From Fluviibacter sp964387485 (lineage in GTDB: Bacteria; Pseudomonadota; Gammaproteobacteria; Burkholderiales; Rhodocyclaceae), in NCBI GenBank assembly GCA_964387485.1, contig CAYLWV010000005.1, positions 1 to 40,807 of the forward strand: DNA of 40,807 bases. The letters run 5' to 3'. Shown one piece after another: positions 34,257 through 40,752 of this stretch. How positions within the stretch are numbered: position 1 is the stretch's first letter; the number at the start of each line of letters is the position of its first letter. Made by a program: the position numbers and the translations under genes. The notes under the pieces are model-generated. The model did not search any database. It saw only the letters and a program-made list of their open reading frames with translations, and was not told the DNA's origin.

Positions 34257-34970
34257 ATGACTGTTTTAAACGACGCTTTGACCACCATTCGTAGCCTGAC
34301 CATTGATCTGGATGGTACGCTGGTCGACACCATTGCTGATCTGCATCAGGCTTGCAACGCCATGCTCGGCGAGCTGGGTTTGCCGGATCGTTCGATTGAG
34401 GAGATTGGCCGTTTTGTCGGTCGTGGCACCCATACGCTGGTGCGTCGCTGCCTGACGGATGATGCCACCGGCGCCGTGCCGGATGACGCGCTGTTCGATC
34501 AGGGTCTCGAAGCCTATCTGCGTCATTACACCCACATCAATGGTCGCCATGCTCATGTGTACCCCGGCGTGCGTGAAGGCCTAGCGCTATTGCAGGCGGC
34601 GGGTTATCCCATGGCGGTGGTGACCAATAAGCCGGTTAAGTTTACATTGCCGCTGCTGCAGGCGACCGGCCTGGCACCGTATTTCAAAGTGGTGGTGGGC
34701 GGGGACTCGACGCCCCATAAAAAACCGGCGCCCGATCCCGTGATCTGTGCCTGTGTCGAGATGGATGTTTCCCTGACGCACAACCTTCATGTGGGTGATT
34801 CGGCCAATGACATCGAGTCGGCCAAAGCCGCCGGCTGTGCCGCGGCCGGCGTGACCTATGGTTATGCGGAAGGCTACCCGATCAAAGCCGAAGATTGCGA
34901 TGTGCTGGTGGATAGCCTTGAGGCGTTAGCGCGTCTGTTGCCCTCGCGATCGCAAGGAGAAGCTGTATGA
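34257..34970 (+). CDS. gph: Gph, phosphoglycolate phosphatase (HAD family)
   Basis: Gph removes phosphate from 2-phosphoglycolate, a by-product of DNA repair and oxygenation reactions. The 237-residue HAD protein has motif I TIDLDGTLVDTIADL (nucleophile Asp and Asp+2), motif II VVTNKPVK, the lysine of HKKPAPDPV and motif IV VGDSANDIESAKAAGC. The helical cap lies between motifs I and II, as in class I HAD enzymes. Its stop overlaps the trpE ATG (ATGA), so it is coupled to trpE rather than to a metabolic partner. Confidence 0.93.
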   Translation: MTVLNDALTTIRSLTIDLDGTLVDTIADLHQACNAMLGELGLPDRSIEEIGRFVGRGTHTLVRRCLTDDATGAVPDDALFDQGLEAYLRHYTHINGRHAHVYPGVREGLALLQAAGYPMAVVTNKPVKFTLPLLQATGLAPYFKVVVGGDSTPHKKPAPDPVICACVEMDVSLTHNLHVGDSANDIESAKAAGCAAAGVTYGYAEGYPIKAEDCDVLVDSLEALARLLPSRSQGEAV

Positions 34971-36517
34971 CAACCACCTCGCACCATTTGCTGTGTGTGA
35001 CGGACCCGGGCGCCGAAGCGGCCTTCCAGAAGCTGGCGGATGCGGGTTATAACCGCATTCCGGTGACGCTGGAAACTCTGGCTGATCTGGAAACCCCGCT
35101 CTCGCTGTATCTCAAACTGGCCAATGCACCCTATACCTTTCTGTTTGAATCGGTACAGGGGGGCGAACGTTTCGGGCGCTATTCCTTTATCGGGCTGCCG
35201 GCGCATACACGCTTGAGCATCTCCGGTCATGAGCTGACCCGTGTGCATAATGGTCAGGTTGTTGAAACCCGCACGGTGGTTGATCCGCTGACGGAAATTG
35301 CGGCCTATCAAAGCAGCTTCAACGTGCCGCACCAACCCGGTCTGCCGCGTTTCTGCGGTGGTCTGGTCGGTGTTTTCGGTTATGACACCGTCCGTTATAT
35401 CGAGCCGCGTCTGAGTCAGGCTGCGCACCCCGATCCGTTGGGGACACCGGACATTCTGCTGATGCTGGTGGAAACGCTGGCGATTGTCGATAACCTCTCG
35501 GGCAAGCTGACGCTGGTGCATTATGCCGACCCGGCACAGCCGCATGCGTTTGCCACCGCGCGTGAATTGCTCGAAGGGCTGCAGCAGCGCCTGCATGCAC
35601 CAGCCGTCGCACCGGAAGTCGGCCCGGCCCAGAGTGCGCCGCAGCCACCGGTATCCCTATTCGGTGAAGAAGCCTTCAAAGCCGCCGTGCTCAAGGCCAA
35701 GGATTACATCACCGAAGGCGATATCATGCAGGTGGTGCTGTCGCAGCGTATGACCAAGCCCTTCCATGCGCACCCGCTTTCGCTCTACCGGACGCTGCGT
35801 GCGTTAAATCCGTCGCCGTACATGTTCTATGTGGATGCCGGTGATTTCCACGTGGTCGGCTCTTCGCCGGAAATCCTGGTTCGTCTGGAAAACCAGGCCG
35901 CCGGTCAGCCGGCAAAAATTACCCTGCGCCCTATTGCCGGCACCCGGCCGCGTGGCGCCACGCCTGAAGCCGATGCGGCATTGGCAGCCGACCTCCTGGC
36001 GGATGAGAAGGAGTGCGCTGAGCACACGCAACTGCTCGATCTGGGCCGTAACGATGTGGGTCGCGTGGCGCGTACCGGCAGCGTTAAACTCACCGAACGC
36101 ATGGTGATCGAACGTTATTCGCATGTGATGCACATCGTGTCGAACGTCGAGGGCGATCTGCAGCCGGATTTGAGCGCTATTGATGTCCTCAAAGCCAGCT
36201 TTCCGGCCGGCACCGTCTCCGGCGCACCGAAAGTGCGCGCCATGGAAATCATTGATGAGCTGGAGCCGGTCAAACGCGGTGTGTATGCCGGTTCAGTGGG
36301 CTATCTGGGGTTCAGTGGTGACATGGATCTGGCCATTGCTATTCGGACCGCCGTCATCAAAGACGGCATCCTGAATGTTCAGGCTGGTGCCGGCATCGTC
36401 GCCGATTCCAATCCGGATGCCGAATGGCAGGAAACCCAGAACAAGGCGCGCGCCGTCATTCGTGCGGCTGAGTTGGCCGAAGCCGGGCTGGTGCCAAAGA
36501 TCGGTGTGGGCGCTTAA
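34967..36517 (+). CDS. trpE: TrpE, anthranilate synthase component I
   Basis: TrpE, with the glutaminase TrpG, converts chorismate to anthranilate. The 516-residue protein has the N-terminal feedback-site phrase FLFESVQGGERFGRYSFIG and the chorismate-binding core: SPEILVRLE, LRPIAGTRPRGATPEADA, LDLGRNDVGRVAR, SHVMHIVSNVEG, FPAGTVSGAPKVRAMEII and QAGAGIVADSNPDAEW. It overlaps gph by 4 nt. Unusually, trpG does not follow directly: a minus-strand phasin gene lies in between. A hairpin ends the transcript. Confidence 0.97.
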   Translation: MTTTSHHLLCVTDPGAEAAFQKLADAGYNRIPVTLETLADLETPLSLYLKLANAPYTFLFESVQGGERFGRYSFIGLPAHTRLSISGHELTRVHNGQVVETRTVVDPLTEIAAYQSSFNVPHQPGLPRFCGGLVGVFGYDTVRYIEPRLSQAAHPDPLGTPDILLMLVETLAIVDNLSGKLTLVHYADPAQPHAFATARELLEGLQQRLHAPAVAPEVGPAQSAPQPPVSLFGEEAFKAAVLKAKDYITEGDIMQVVLSQRMTKPFHAHPLSLYRTLRALNPSPYMFYVDAGDFHVVGSSPEILVRLENQAAGQPAKITLRPIAGTRPRGATPEADAALAADLLADEKECAEHTQLLDLGRNDVGRVARTGSVKLTERMVIERYSHVMHIVSNVEGDLQPDLSAIDVLKASFPAGTVSGAPKVRAMEIIDELEPVKRGVYAGSVGYLGFSGDMDLAIAIRTAVIKDGILNVQAGAGIVADSNPDAEWQETQNKARAVIRAAELAEAGLVPKIGVGA

Positions 36518-36536
36518 TCGCTAGCGCTAGAAACAA

Positions 36537-36562
36537 CAAGGGCTCGCCGCGGCGAGCCCTTG
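36537..36562. terminator. Bidirectional hairpin terminator between trpE and phaP
   Basis: A perfect 12-bp inverted repeat, CAAGGGCTCGCC and GGCGAGCCCTTG around a GC loop, lies between the convergent stops of trpE (36517) and phaP (36585). Read on the minus strand it is followed by TTGTTT, a weak T-run; on the plus strand no T-run follows. A 10-bp palindrome CTAGCGCTAG (36521-36530) precedes it. Confidence 0.8.
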
Positions 36563-36584
36563 TCATTGGTGAGGCAGTGCCTGA

Positions 36585-37130
36585 TTACTTGGCAGCCTTG
36601 CCAGCGGCCTTAACGGCAGCATTGGTCACCGTGTTCACACCGGCTTCAGTGGCGTCAGCAGCTTGCTTGGCCATCTTGTTCAGGTTGTCGAAAGCCGAGT
36701 TGGCAGCAGCAACAGCCTGCTTCACAGCAGCCATGGCAACGTCAGAACCAAACGGGGCGGCCGAGGCGGTCTTGTGGGCCAGATCCTGAGCAGCCTTGTT
36801 CAGCTCGCCGAACTTGCCCTGAAACAGCTTGTTCATTTCTTCGGCGGCACCGGTCGAGATCTCGTAAACGCTGCGCGAGTACGAAACGGCTTTTTCAACA
36901 GCCGGCTGGGCCAGTTGGGCTTGTACGGCAGCGGCTTCCTGCGGCGACTTCACCGACAGCAGGGTCTTCACGTTCTTGGCATTGTCGGCAAAAACTTCGC
37001 GAGCCGTGTGCAGGTTCAGAGCGGCCAGGCTTTCGGCGGTCGACAGGGCGGTCTGGGCAACCGACAGCAGCAGGTCGATGTTAGCCTTGTTCGAGGCGAA
37101 GATCTGGTCGAGGTTCAGGTTCTGGGTCAT
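36585..37130 (-). CDS. phaP: Phasin, polyhydroxyalkanoate granule-associated protein
   Basis: Phasins coat polyhydroxyalkanoate storage granules and control their size and number. The 181-residue product is almost wholly alpha-helical and Ala-rich, with no Cys or Trp. It has the phasin-2 pattern: NLNLDQIFASNKANIDLLLS at the N-terminus, VKTLLSVKSPQEAAAVQAQL in the middle, and an Ala/Lys-rich tail ending KAAGKAAK. A good ribosome site (TTAGGAG) precedes the ATG and a near-consensus promoter lies about 95 nt upstream, so strong expression is likely. It is the only PHA gene in the window and sits on the opposite strand inside the trp genes. Confidence 0.93.
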   Translation of the reverse strand: MTQNLNLDQIFASNKANIDLLLSVAQTALSTAESLAALNLHTAREVFADNAKNVKTLLSVKSPQEAAAVQAQLAQPAVEKAVSYSRSVYEISTGAAEEMNKLFQGKFGELNKAAQDLAHKTASAAPFGSDVAMAAVKQAVAAANSAFDNLNKMAKQAADATEAGVNTVTNAAVKAAGKAAK

Positions 37131-37226
37131 GGTCGTGCTCCTAAGTGGGGGTTTCTGTGGGGTTCAAAGCAAAAATCTTTCGCGGTACGGGTCAAAGAAT
37201 ACGTTTTGTGCACCGCAACAATTCAC

Positions 37227-37268
37227 AGTATAGGGGCTAAATCCTCGAAGTCAAGGTCGGTTTGACTT
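37227..37268. promoter_or_regulatory. phaP promoter (minus strand) with inverted repeat facing trpG
   Basis: On the minus strand TTGACT (37249-37254), a 16-nt spacer and TATACT (37227-37232) form a near-consensus promoter starting near 37220. Its -35 is half of a perfect 7-bp inverted repeat, AAGTCAA (37248-37254) and TTGACTT (37262-37268), separated by 7 nt. The right half is a -35-like hexamer pointing toward trpG, though no matching -10 is at a standard distance. The repeat is a candidate operator. Confidence 0.7.
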
Positions 37269-37314
37269 TTTAAGTGGCGCGTTCTGGGCGAGAATGCTGG
37301 TTTTACGGCTTCAA

Positions 37315-37329
37315 CCCGTTCAGAACGGG
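37315..37329 (+). other. Small hairpin in the trpG leader
   Basis: CCCGTT and AACGGG pair perfectly around CAG, ending 15 nt before the trpG ATG and next to its AAGGA ribosome site. It could modulate translation of trpG. There is no tandem Trp codon nearby, so it is not an attenuator of the E. coli kind. Confidence 0.4.
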
Positions 37330-37344
37330 GCAAGGACCACTGCA

Positions 37345-37926
37345 ATGCTGCTGATGATCGACAACTACGACAGCTTTACCTACAACCTCGTTCAGTATTT
37401 TGGTGAACTGGGCCAGGAGGTTAAAGTAATCCGCAACGACGCCATTACCGTGGAAGAGATTGGTCGCCTACAGCCTGAATACCTGGTCATTTCCCCGGGG
37501 CCATGTGCGCCCGCTCAGGCGGGTGTGTCGTTAGCAGCGATTAAAGAATATGCCGGCAAGATTCCGCTCCTCGGTGTCTGTCTGGGCCATCAGGCGATTG
37601 GCGAAGCCTTCGGCGGTAAGATCATTCATGCCAAACAGCTGATGCATGGCAAGACCTCGCCGGTCTTCCACAAAGATATCGGCATATTCCGTGGTCTGCC
37701 CAATCCCATTACCTGCACGCGCTATCACTCGCTGGCCATTGAGCGCGCCACGCTGCCGGATTGCCTGGAAATCACGGCAGAAACCGAAGACGGCGAAATC
37801 ATGGGCGTGCGCCACAAAACGTTGCCGGTGGAAGGCGTGCAGTTCCATCCGGAATCCATTCTTACCGAGCAGGGCCATCGCATGCTGGATAACTTCCTGA
37901 AGGAACATAAGGGGGGCAAGGCATGA
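37345..37926 (+). CDS. trpG: TrpG, anthranilate synthase glutaminase component
   Basis: TrpG supplies ammonia from glutamine to TrpE. The 193-residue class I amidotransferase opens with MLLMIDNYDSFTYNLVQYFG, has the oxyanion block VISPGPCAPAQAG, the nucleophile C79 in LLGVCLGHQAIGEAFGG and the His-Glu pair in VQFHPESILTEQG. In many bacteria the same subunit also serves PabB in folate synthesis. I chose ATG 37345, with AAGGA upstream; the frame opens 17 codons earlier without homology. It overlaps trpD by 4 nt. Confidence 0.97.
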   Translation: MLLMIDNYDSFTYNLVQYFGELGQEVKVIRNDAITVEEIGRLQPEYLVISPGPCAPAQAGVSLAAIKEYAGKIPLLGVCLGHQAIGEAFGGKIIHAKQLMHGKTSPVFHKDIGIFRGLPNPITCTRYHSLAIERATLPDCLEITAETEDGEIMGVRHKTLPVEGVQFHPESILTEQGHRMLDNFLKEHKGGKA

Positions 37927-38969
37927 CTACCGCCACCGTCTTTACGCCCAAAGAAGCCCTGCAGCGCCTGATTGAGCACCGCGAGATTTTTCATGAAGAA
38001 ATGACCTCGCTGATGCGCCAGATCATGTCAGGGGAAGTCTCGCCCGTCATGATTGCCGGCATCCTCATCGGCTTGCGCGTCAAGAAAGAAAGCATTGAAG
38101 AAATCGCGGCGGCGGCGGCCGTCATGCGGGAGTTCGCCACTGGCGTCACGGTCAGCGATGCGGATAACCTGCTGGATATCGTGGGCACCGGCGGCGATGG
38201 TGCGCACACCTTTAATATTTCCACGACCGTGATGTTTGTGGCCGCCGCGGCCGGTGCACGCGTTGCTAAGCATGGCGGCCGCTCGGTCTCGAGTCAATCC
38301 GGTAGCGCCGACGCGCTGGAAGCGCTAGGCGCCAAACTGGATCTGTCACCGGTACAGGTTGCCGCATGCGTCGACCAGACGGGCATCGGTTTCATGTTTG
38401 CGCCCAACCATCACAGCGCCATGAAGCATGCCGCCCCGGTTCGTAAAGAGCTCGGCGTGCGCACGCTCTTCAATATTCTCGGCCCGCTCACCAACCCGGC
38501 CCATGCCGGTACCCAGCTACTGGGTGTCTTTCACCCGGATCTGGTCGGTATTCTGGTGCGTGTGCTGCAACGCCTGGGCAGCCGCCGTGCGCTCGTGGTG
38601 CATGGGCTGGATGGCCTCGATGAAGTGTCGCTGGCCGGCCCAACACTGATCGGCGAGCTGAAGGACGGCGAAGTTCACGAATATCAGATTGCCCCGGAAG
38701 ACTTTGGTTTGTCGCGGGCGCCCATCAGCGCGCTGCAAGTGGCCAACCCGGTTGAATCGATTGCCCGTATGAAAGCCGTGCTCGGCAATGAGGCGGGCCC
38801 TTCGCTGGATATCGTGCTGTTGAATGCGGGCGCGGCGCTGTATGCGGCCGGCCGCGTCGATAGCATTGCCGCGGGCGTGGCTCAGGCACGAGAGGCCATC
38901 GCCTCTGGTGCGGCCCTAAATAAGCTCAATGAATTTGTCGCCTTTACCCATCAGTTTGCGCATCAGTAA
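37923..38969 (+). CDS. trpD: TrpD, anthranilate phosphoribosyltransferase
   Basis: TrpD joins anthranilate to PRPP. The 348-residue class III phosphoribosyltransferase has the PRPP-binding loop DIVGTGGDGAHTFNIST, KHGGRSVSSQSGSADALEAL, the anthranilate-site block GIGFMFAPNHHSAMKHAAPV, FNILGPLTNPA and HGLDGLDEVSLAGPT. Length and motifs are standard and the start overlaps trpG (ATGA), with GGGGGG-type purines upstream. trpC follows after 16 nt. Confidence 0.97.
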   Translation: MTTATVFTPKEALQRLIEHREIFHEEMTSLMRQIMSGEVSPVMIAGILIGLRVKKESIEEIAAAAAVMREFATGVTVSDADNLLDIVGTGGDGAHTFNISTTVMFVAAAAGARVAKHGGRSVSSQSGSADALEALGAKLDLSPVQVAACVDQTGIGFMFAPNHHSAMKHAAPVRKELGVRTLFNILGPLTNPAHAGTQLLGVFHPDLVGILVRVLQRLGSRRALVVHGLDGLDEVSLAGPTLIGELKDGEVHEYQIAPEDFGLSRAPISALQVANPVESIARMKAVLGNEAGPSLDIVLLNAGAALYAAGRVDSIAAGVAQAREAIASGAALNKLNEFVAFTHQFAHQ

Positions 38970-38985
38970 TCAAGAACACAGACCT

Positions 38986-39783
38986 ATGACTCAAAAAAGC
39001 GACATCCTCGCCAAAATCATCACCACTAAAGAGGCGGAAGTGAAGGCCGGATATGCCCGGGCTTCGCTGGCCGAGATGGAAGCCTTGGCCAAGCAGCAGC
39101 CGGCACCCCGTGATTTTGTCGCGGCCATTCGAGCCAAGCTTGCCGCTAAGCAGCCGGCGGTGATTGCCGAAGTTAAAAAGGCCAGCCCGTCCAAAGGCGT
39201 CATCCGCGCAGACTTTGATCCGGCGGCGATTGCCGCCTCGTATGCCGCGCATGGCGCGGCGTGTCTGTCGGTGTTGACCGATGTCGATTACTTTCAGGGC
39301 GCCAATCAATACCTGCAAGCTGCCCGCGCCGCATGCGGCCTGCCGGTCATCCGCAAAGACTTCATCATTGACCGCTGGCAGATCGCCGAAGCCCGTGCCA
39401 TTGGTGCGGATGCCGTTCTGCTCATCGTCGCCGCACTGACCGATGCGCAGCTACACGATCTGGAGGCTTATGCCTTCAGCCTGGGTCTCGCCGTGCTGGT
39501 TGAAGTGCACGATGGTGAAGAGCTCACGCGTGCGCTCACCCTCAAAACGCCGCTCATCGGCATTAACAACCGTAACCTGCGCACCTTCGAGGTGTCGCTC
39601 AATACAACGTTGGGTTTGAAAGACCGCATCCCGGCAGATCGTATCGTCGTGGCCGAGAGCGGCATCCTGGCGCCGGCTGATGTGCAGGTGTTACGTGATG
39701 CCGACGTCAATACCTTCCTGGTAGGCGAAGCCTTCATGCGTGCGCCAGAGCCGGGCGTCGAGCTGGCACGGTTGTTTGCTTGA
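38986..39783 (+). CDS. trpC: TrpC, indole-3-glycerol-phosphate synthase
   Basis: TrpC closes the indole ring, giving indole-3-glycerol phosphate. The 265-residue TIM barrel (monofunctional, without a TrpF domain) shows VIAEVKKASPSKGVIRADFD with the catalytic lysines, LSVLTDVDYFQGANQYLQAA, LPVIRKDFIIDRWQI, IGINNRNLRTFEVSL and VAESGILAPADV. The ATG at 38986 lies 16 nt after trpD; the frame extends upstream into trpD without homology. It is the last trp gene here; trpF, trpB and trpA are not in the window. Confidence 0.97.
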   Translation: MTQKSDILAKIITTKEAEVKAGYARASLAEMEALAKQQPAPRDFVAAIRAKLAAKQPAVIAEVKKASPSKGVIRADFDPAAIAASYAAHGAACLSVLTDVDYFQGANQYLQAARAACGLPVIRKDFIIDRWQIAEARAIGADAVLLIVAALTDAQLHDLEAYAFSLGLAVLVEVHDGEELTRALTLKTPLIGINNRNLRTFEVSLNTTLGLKDRIPADRIVVAESGILAPADVQVLRDADVNTFLVGEAFMRAPEPGVELARLFA

Positions 39784-39794
39784 AAAGGCGTGGG

Positions 39795-39827
39795 TTGCAT
39801 TGACGATCAGTGCAAACCCTCTAGAAT
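39795..39827 (+). promoter_or_regulatory. Promoter and palindromic operator of the nucleotidyltransferase gene
   Basis: TTGACG (39800-39805), a 16-nt spacer and TAGAAT (39822-39827) form a strong promoter whose predicted start point falls at or next to the ATG at 39834. The -35 lies inside an inverted repeat at 39795-39815: arms TTGCATTGA and TCAGTGCAA, matching at 8 of 9 positions around CGA. The repeat could be an operator or, because GGG and CCC flank it, a hairpin that helps end the trp transcript. No T-run follows. Confidence 0.6.
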
Positions 39828-39833
39828 GAAAAC

Positions 39834-40151
39834 ATGGAAGCCCAAACTCAGCGCGAAGCAGAAATAATGAAGATGCTTGTGGATCTGTTTGCGAGTAAAA
39901 GCGCAGATCTGGTTAAGCATCGGGTGCTGCTATTCGGTTCTCGTGCACGGGGCAATGCAAAGCAACGGTCCGATTTTGATCTCGCGGTTGATGGGGATGA
40001 ACCGCTCCCTATTGATAAATTCTACGAATTGGAAGATGCACTTGAGGCACTGCCAACGCTTTATAGCTTTGATTGGGTAGACCTTGCCAGTGCTAACAGC
40101 CGTTTTCGTGATGAAGTCCTCAAGTCTGCACAGATAATTTATCAGGGCTGA
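39834..40151 (+). CDS. MNT-type minimal nucleotidyltransferase (MntA-like), without visible HEPN partner
   Basis: A 105-residue protein of the minimal nucleotidyltransferase class, which in MntA/HepT type VII toxin-antitoxin pairs adenylylates and so neutralises a HEPN ribonuclease toxin. The active-site pattern is complete: G35-S-R-A-R-G40, then S46-D47-F-D49, and a third acidic segment FDWVDL (D80, D83). The C-terminus (FRDEVLKSAQIIYQG) matches the usual end of the family, so it is full length. No HEPN gene is seen on either side: trpC is upstream and the next 260 nt are full of stops. It has its own promoter and is probably leaderless. Antitoxin function is inference from family only. Confidence 0.85.
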   Translation: MEAQTQREAEIMKMLVDLFASKSADLVKHRVLLFGSRARGNAKQRSDFDLAVDGDEPLPIDKFYELEDALEALPTLYSFDWVDLASANSRFRDEVLKSAQIIYQG

Positions 40152-40320
40152 ATAAACGAGTAGCCCGAAACCGCATGTCGCATACATACGATGCCAAAGA
40201 TGCGCTCAAGGTTTACAAAGCTTAATGGCCTTGTGGCACCGCTTAAGGCGCTGTGTGGTGTCCTAGTCGCTTTATAGCGTCTAGATAGCGGTCGCAATAA
40301 AATCAACAAGTTGGTTCATC
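40152..40320 (+). other. Non-coding stretch after the nucleotidyltransferase gene
   Basis: All frames are closed by frequent stops; the longest ATG frames are 13-16 codons. I see no toxin gene, RNA gene or terminator. Base composition is more AT-rich than the flanking operons, consistent with a decayed or inserted segment. Confidence 0.5.
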
Positions 40321-40367
40321 GCATGTAGTCGGTTAGGATCACTATTTGATCCTAACCGACTACATGC
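40321..40367. repeat. Perfect 21-bp inverted repeat with 5-nt loop
   Basis: Bases 40321-40341 are the exact reverse complement of 40347-40367, with CTATT between. The arm begins GCATGTAGTCGG and ends TTAGGATCA. Outside it, GTTCA (about 40314-40318) and TGAAC (about 40374-40378) could extend the pairing past an internal loop. No T-run follows on either strand. It may be a strong RNA hairpin, a mobile-element remnant, or a protein site. It does not fit an integron attC site. Confidence 0.9.
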
Positions 40368-40415
40368 TTTGGTTGAACAGGCTGGGTATTATCTGGTCTT
40401 AAGCCCAGACGTCAC

Positions 40416-40580
40416 ATGACCCCGCCGCCGCTTGATCTGGATTTGTGGCTTCTGAAACAACCCAGATTAAAGCGTCTGGCTGAAGCCATGGGCTTGTCCA
40501 GAGGCCTTGAAGCATGGCTCATAGAAAAGGCTGTTTTTGATCGGGCACCCGGAACGGTAGCGAATGCTCCTGATGCCTAA
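40416..40580 (+). CDS. Possible small ORF, 54 residues, unknown
   Basis: An open frame from ATG 40416 to TAA 40578-40580 encodes 54 residues. It starts MTPPPLDLDLWLLKQPRL, continues through the helical, charged KRLAEAMGLSRGLEAWLIEK, and ends in a Pro/Ala-rich tail. No ribosome site is visible and I recognise no family. Codon use looks coding-like (GC-rich third positions in part). It could be a remnant of a longer gene, a small protein, or chance. Confidence 0.3.
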   Translation: MTPPPLDLDLWLLKQPRLKRLAEAMGLSRGLEAWLIEKAVFDRAPGTVANAPDA

Positions 40581-40752
40581 AAACAACGAGGTGTTGCATT
40601 GTTGCAACAAAACAACACACTGGTACCAAATCTGTTGTATTTAAGTTGCTTTGCCCTGCGGGGTGTTCCACAATCCACTCAACCACTCATCCGATGAGAG
40701 GTTCCTGGTACCAGCGTAGCTGGTGCCATCAATCTTAAGAGGAGAATCTCTA
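40581..40752 (+). promoter_or_regulatory. Leader and promoter region of the porin gene
   Basis: This 172-nt region holds a 12-bp palindrome TTGTTGCAACAA (near 40599-40610), two copies of CTGGTACCA (40620-40628 and 40705-40713), and a hairpin GGTACCAGC / GCTGGTGCC around GTA (40707-40727) ending 25 nt before the start codon. AAGAGGAG is a strong ribosome site. No single -35/-10 pair stands out. Porin leaders are often targets of small RNAs, which is only a possibility here. Confidence 0.4.

Noticed and set aside
37270..37345. Trp attenuator with leader peptide before trpG
   Set aside because: The in-frame upstream codons contain no tandem Trp codons and no terminator T-run follows the small hairpin.
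40321..40367. Integron attC site
   Set aside because: The order and sequence of the GTT/AAC-type boxes do not match (GTT on the left arm, AAC on the right, and the purine/pyrimidine pattern fails).
40152..40752. HEPN toxin partner for the MNT gene
   Set aside because: No frame of suitable length on either strand and no HEPN R-x4-6-H pattern in the short frames.
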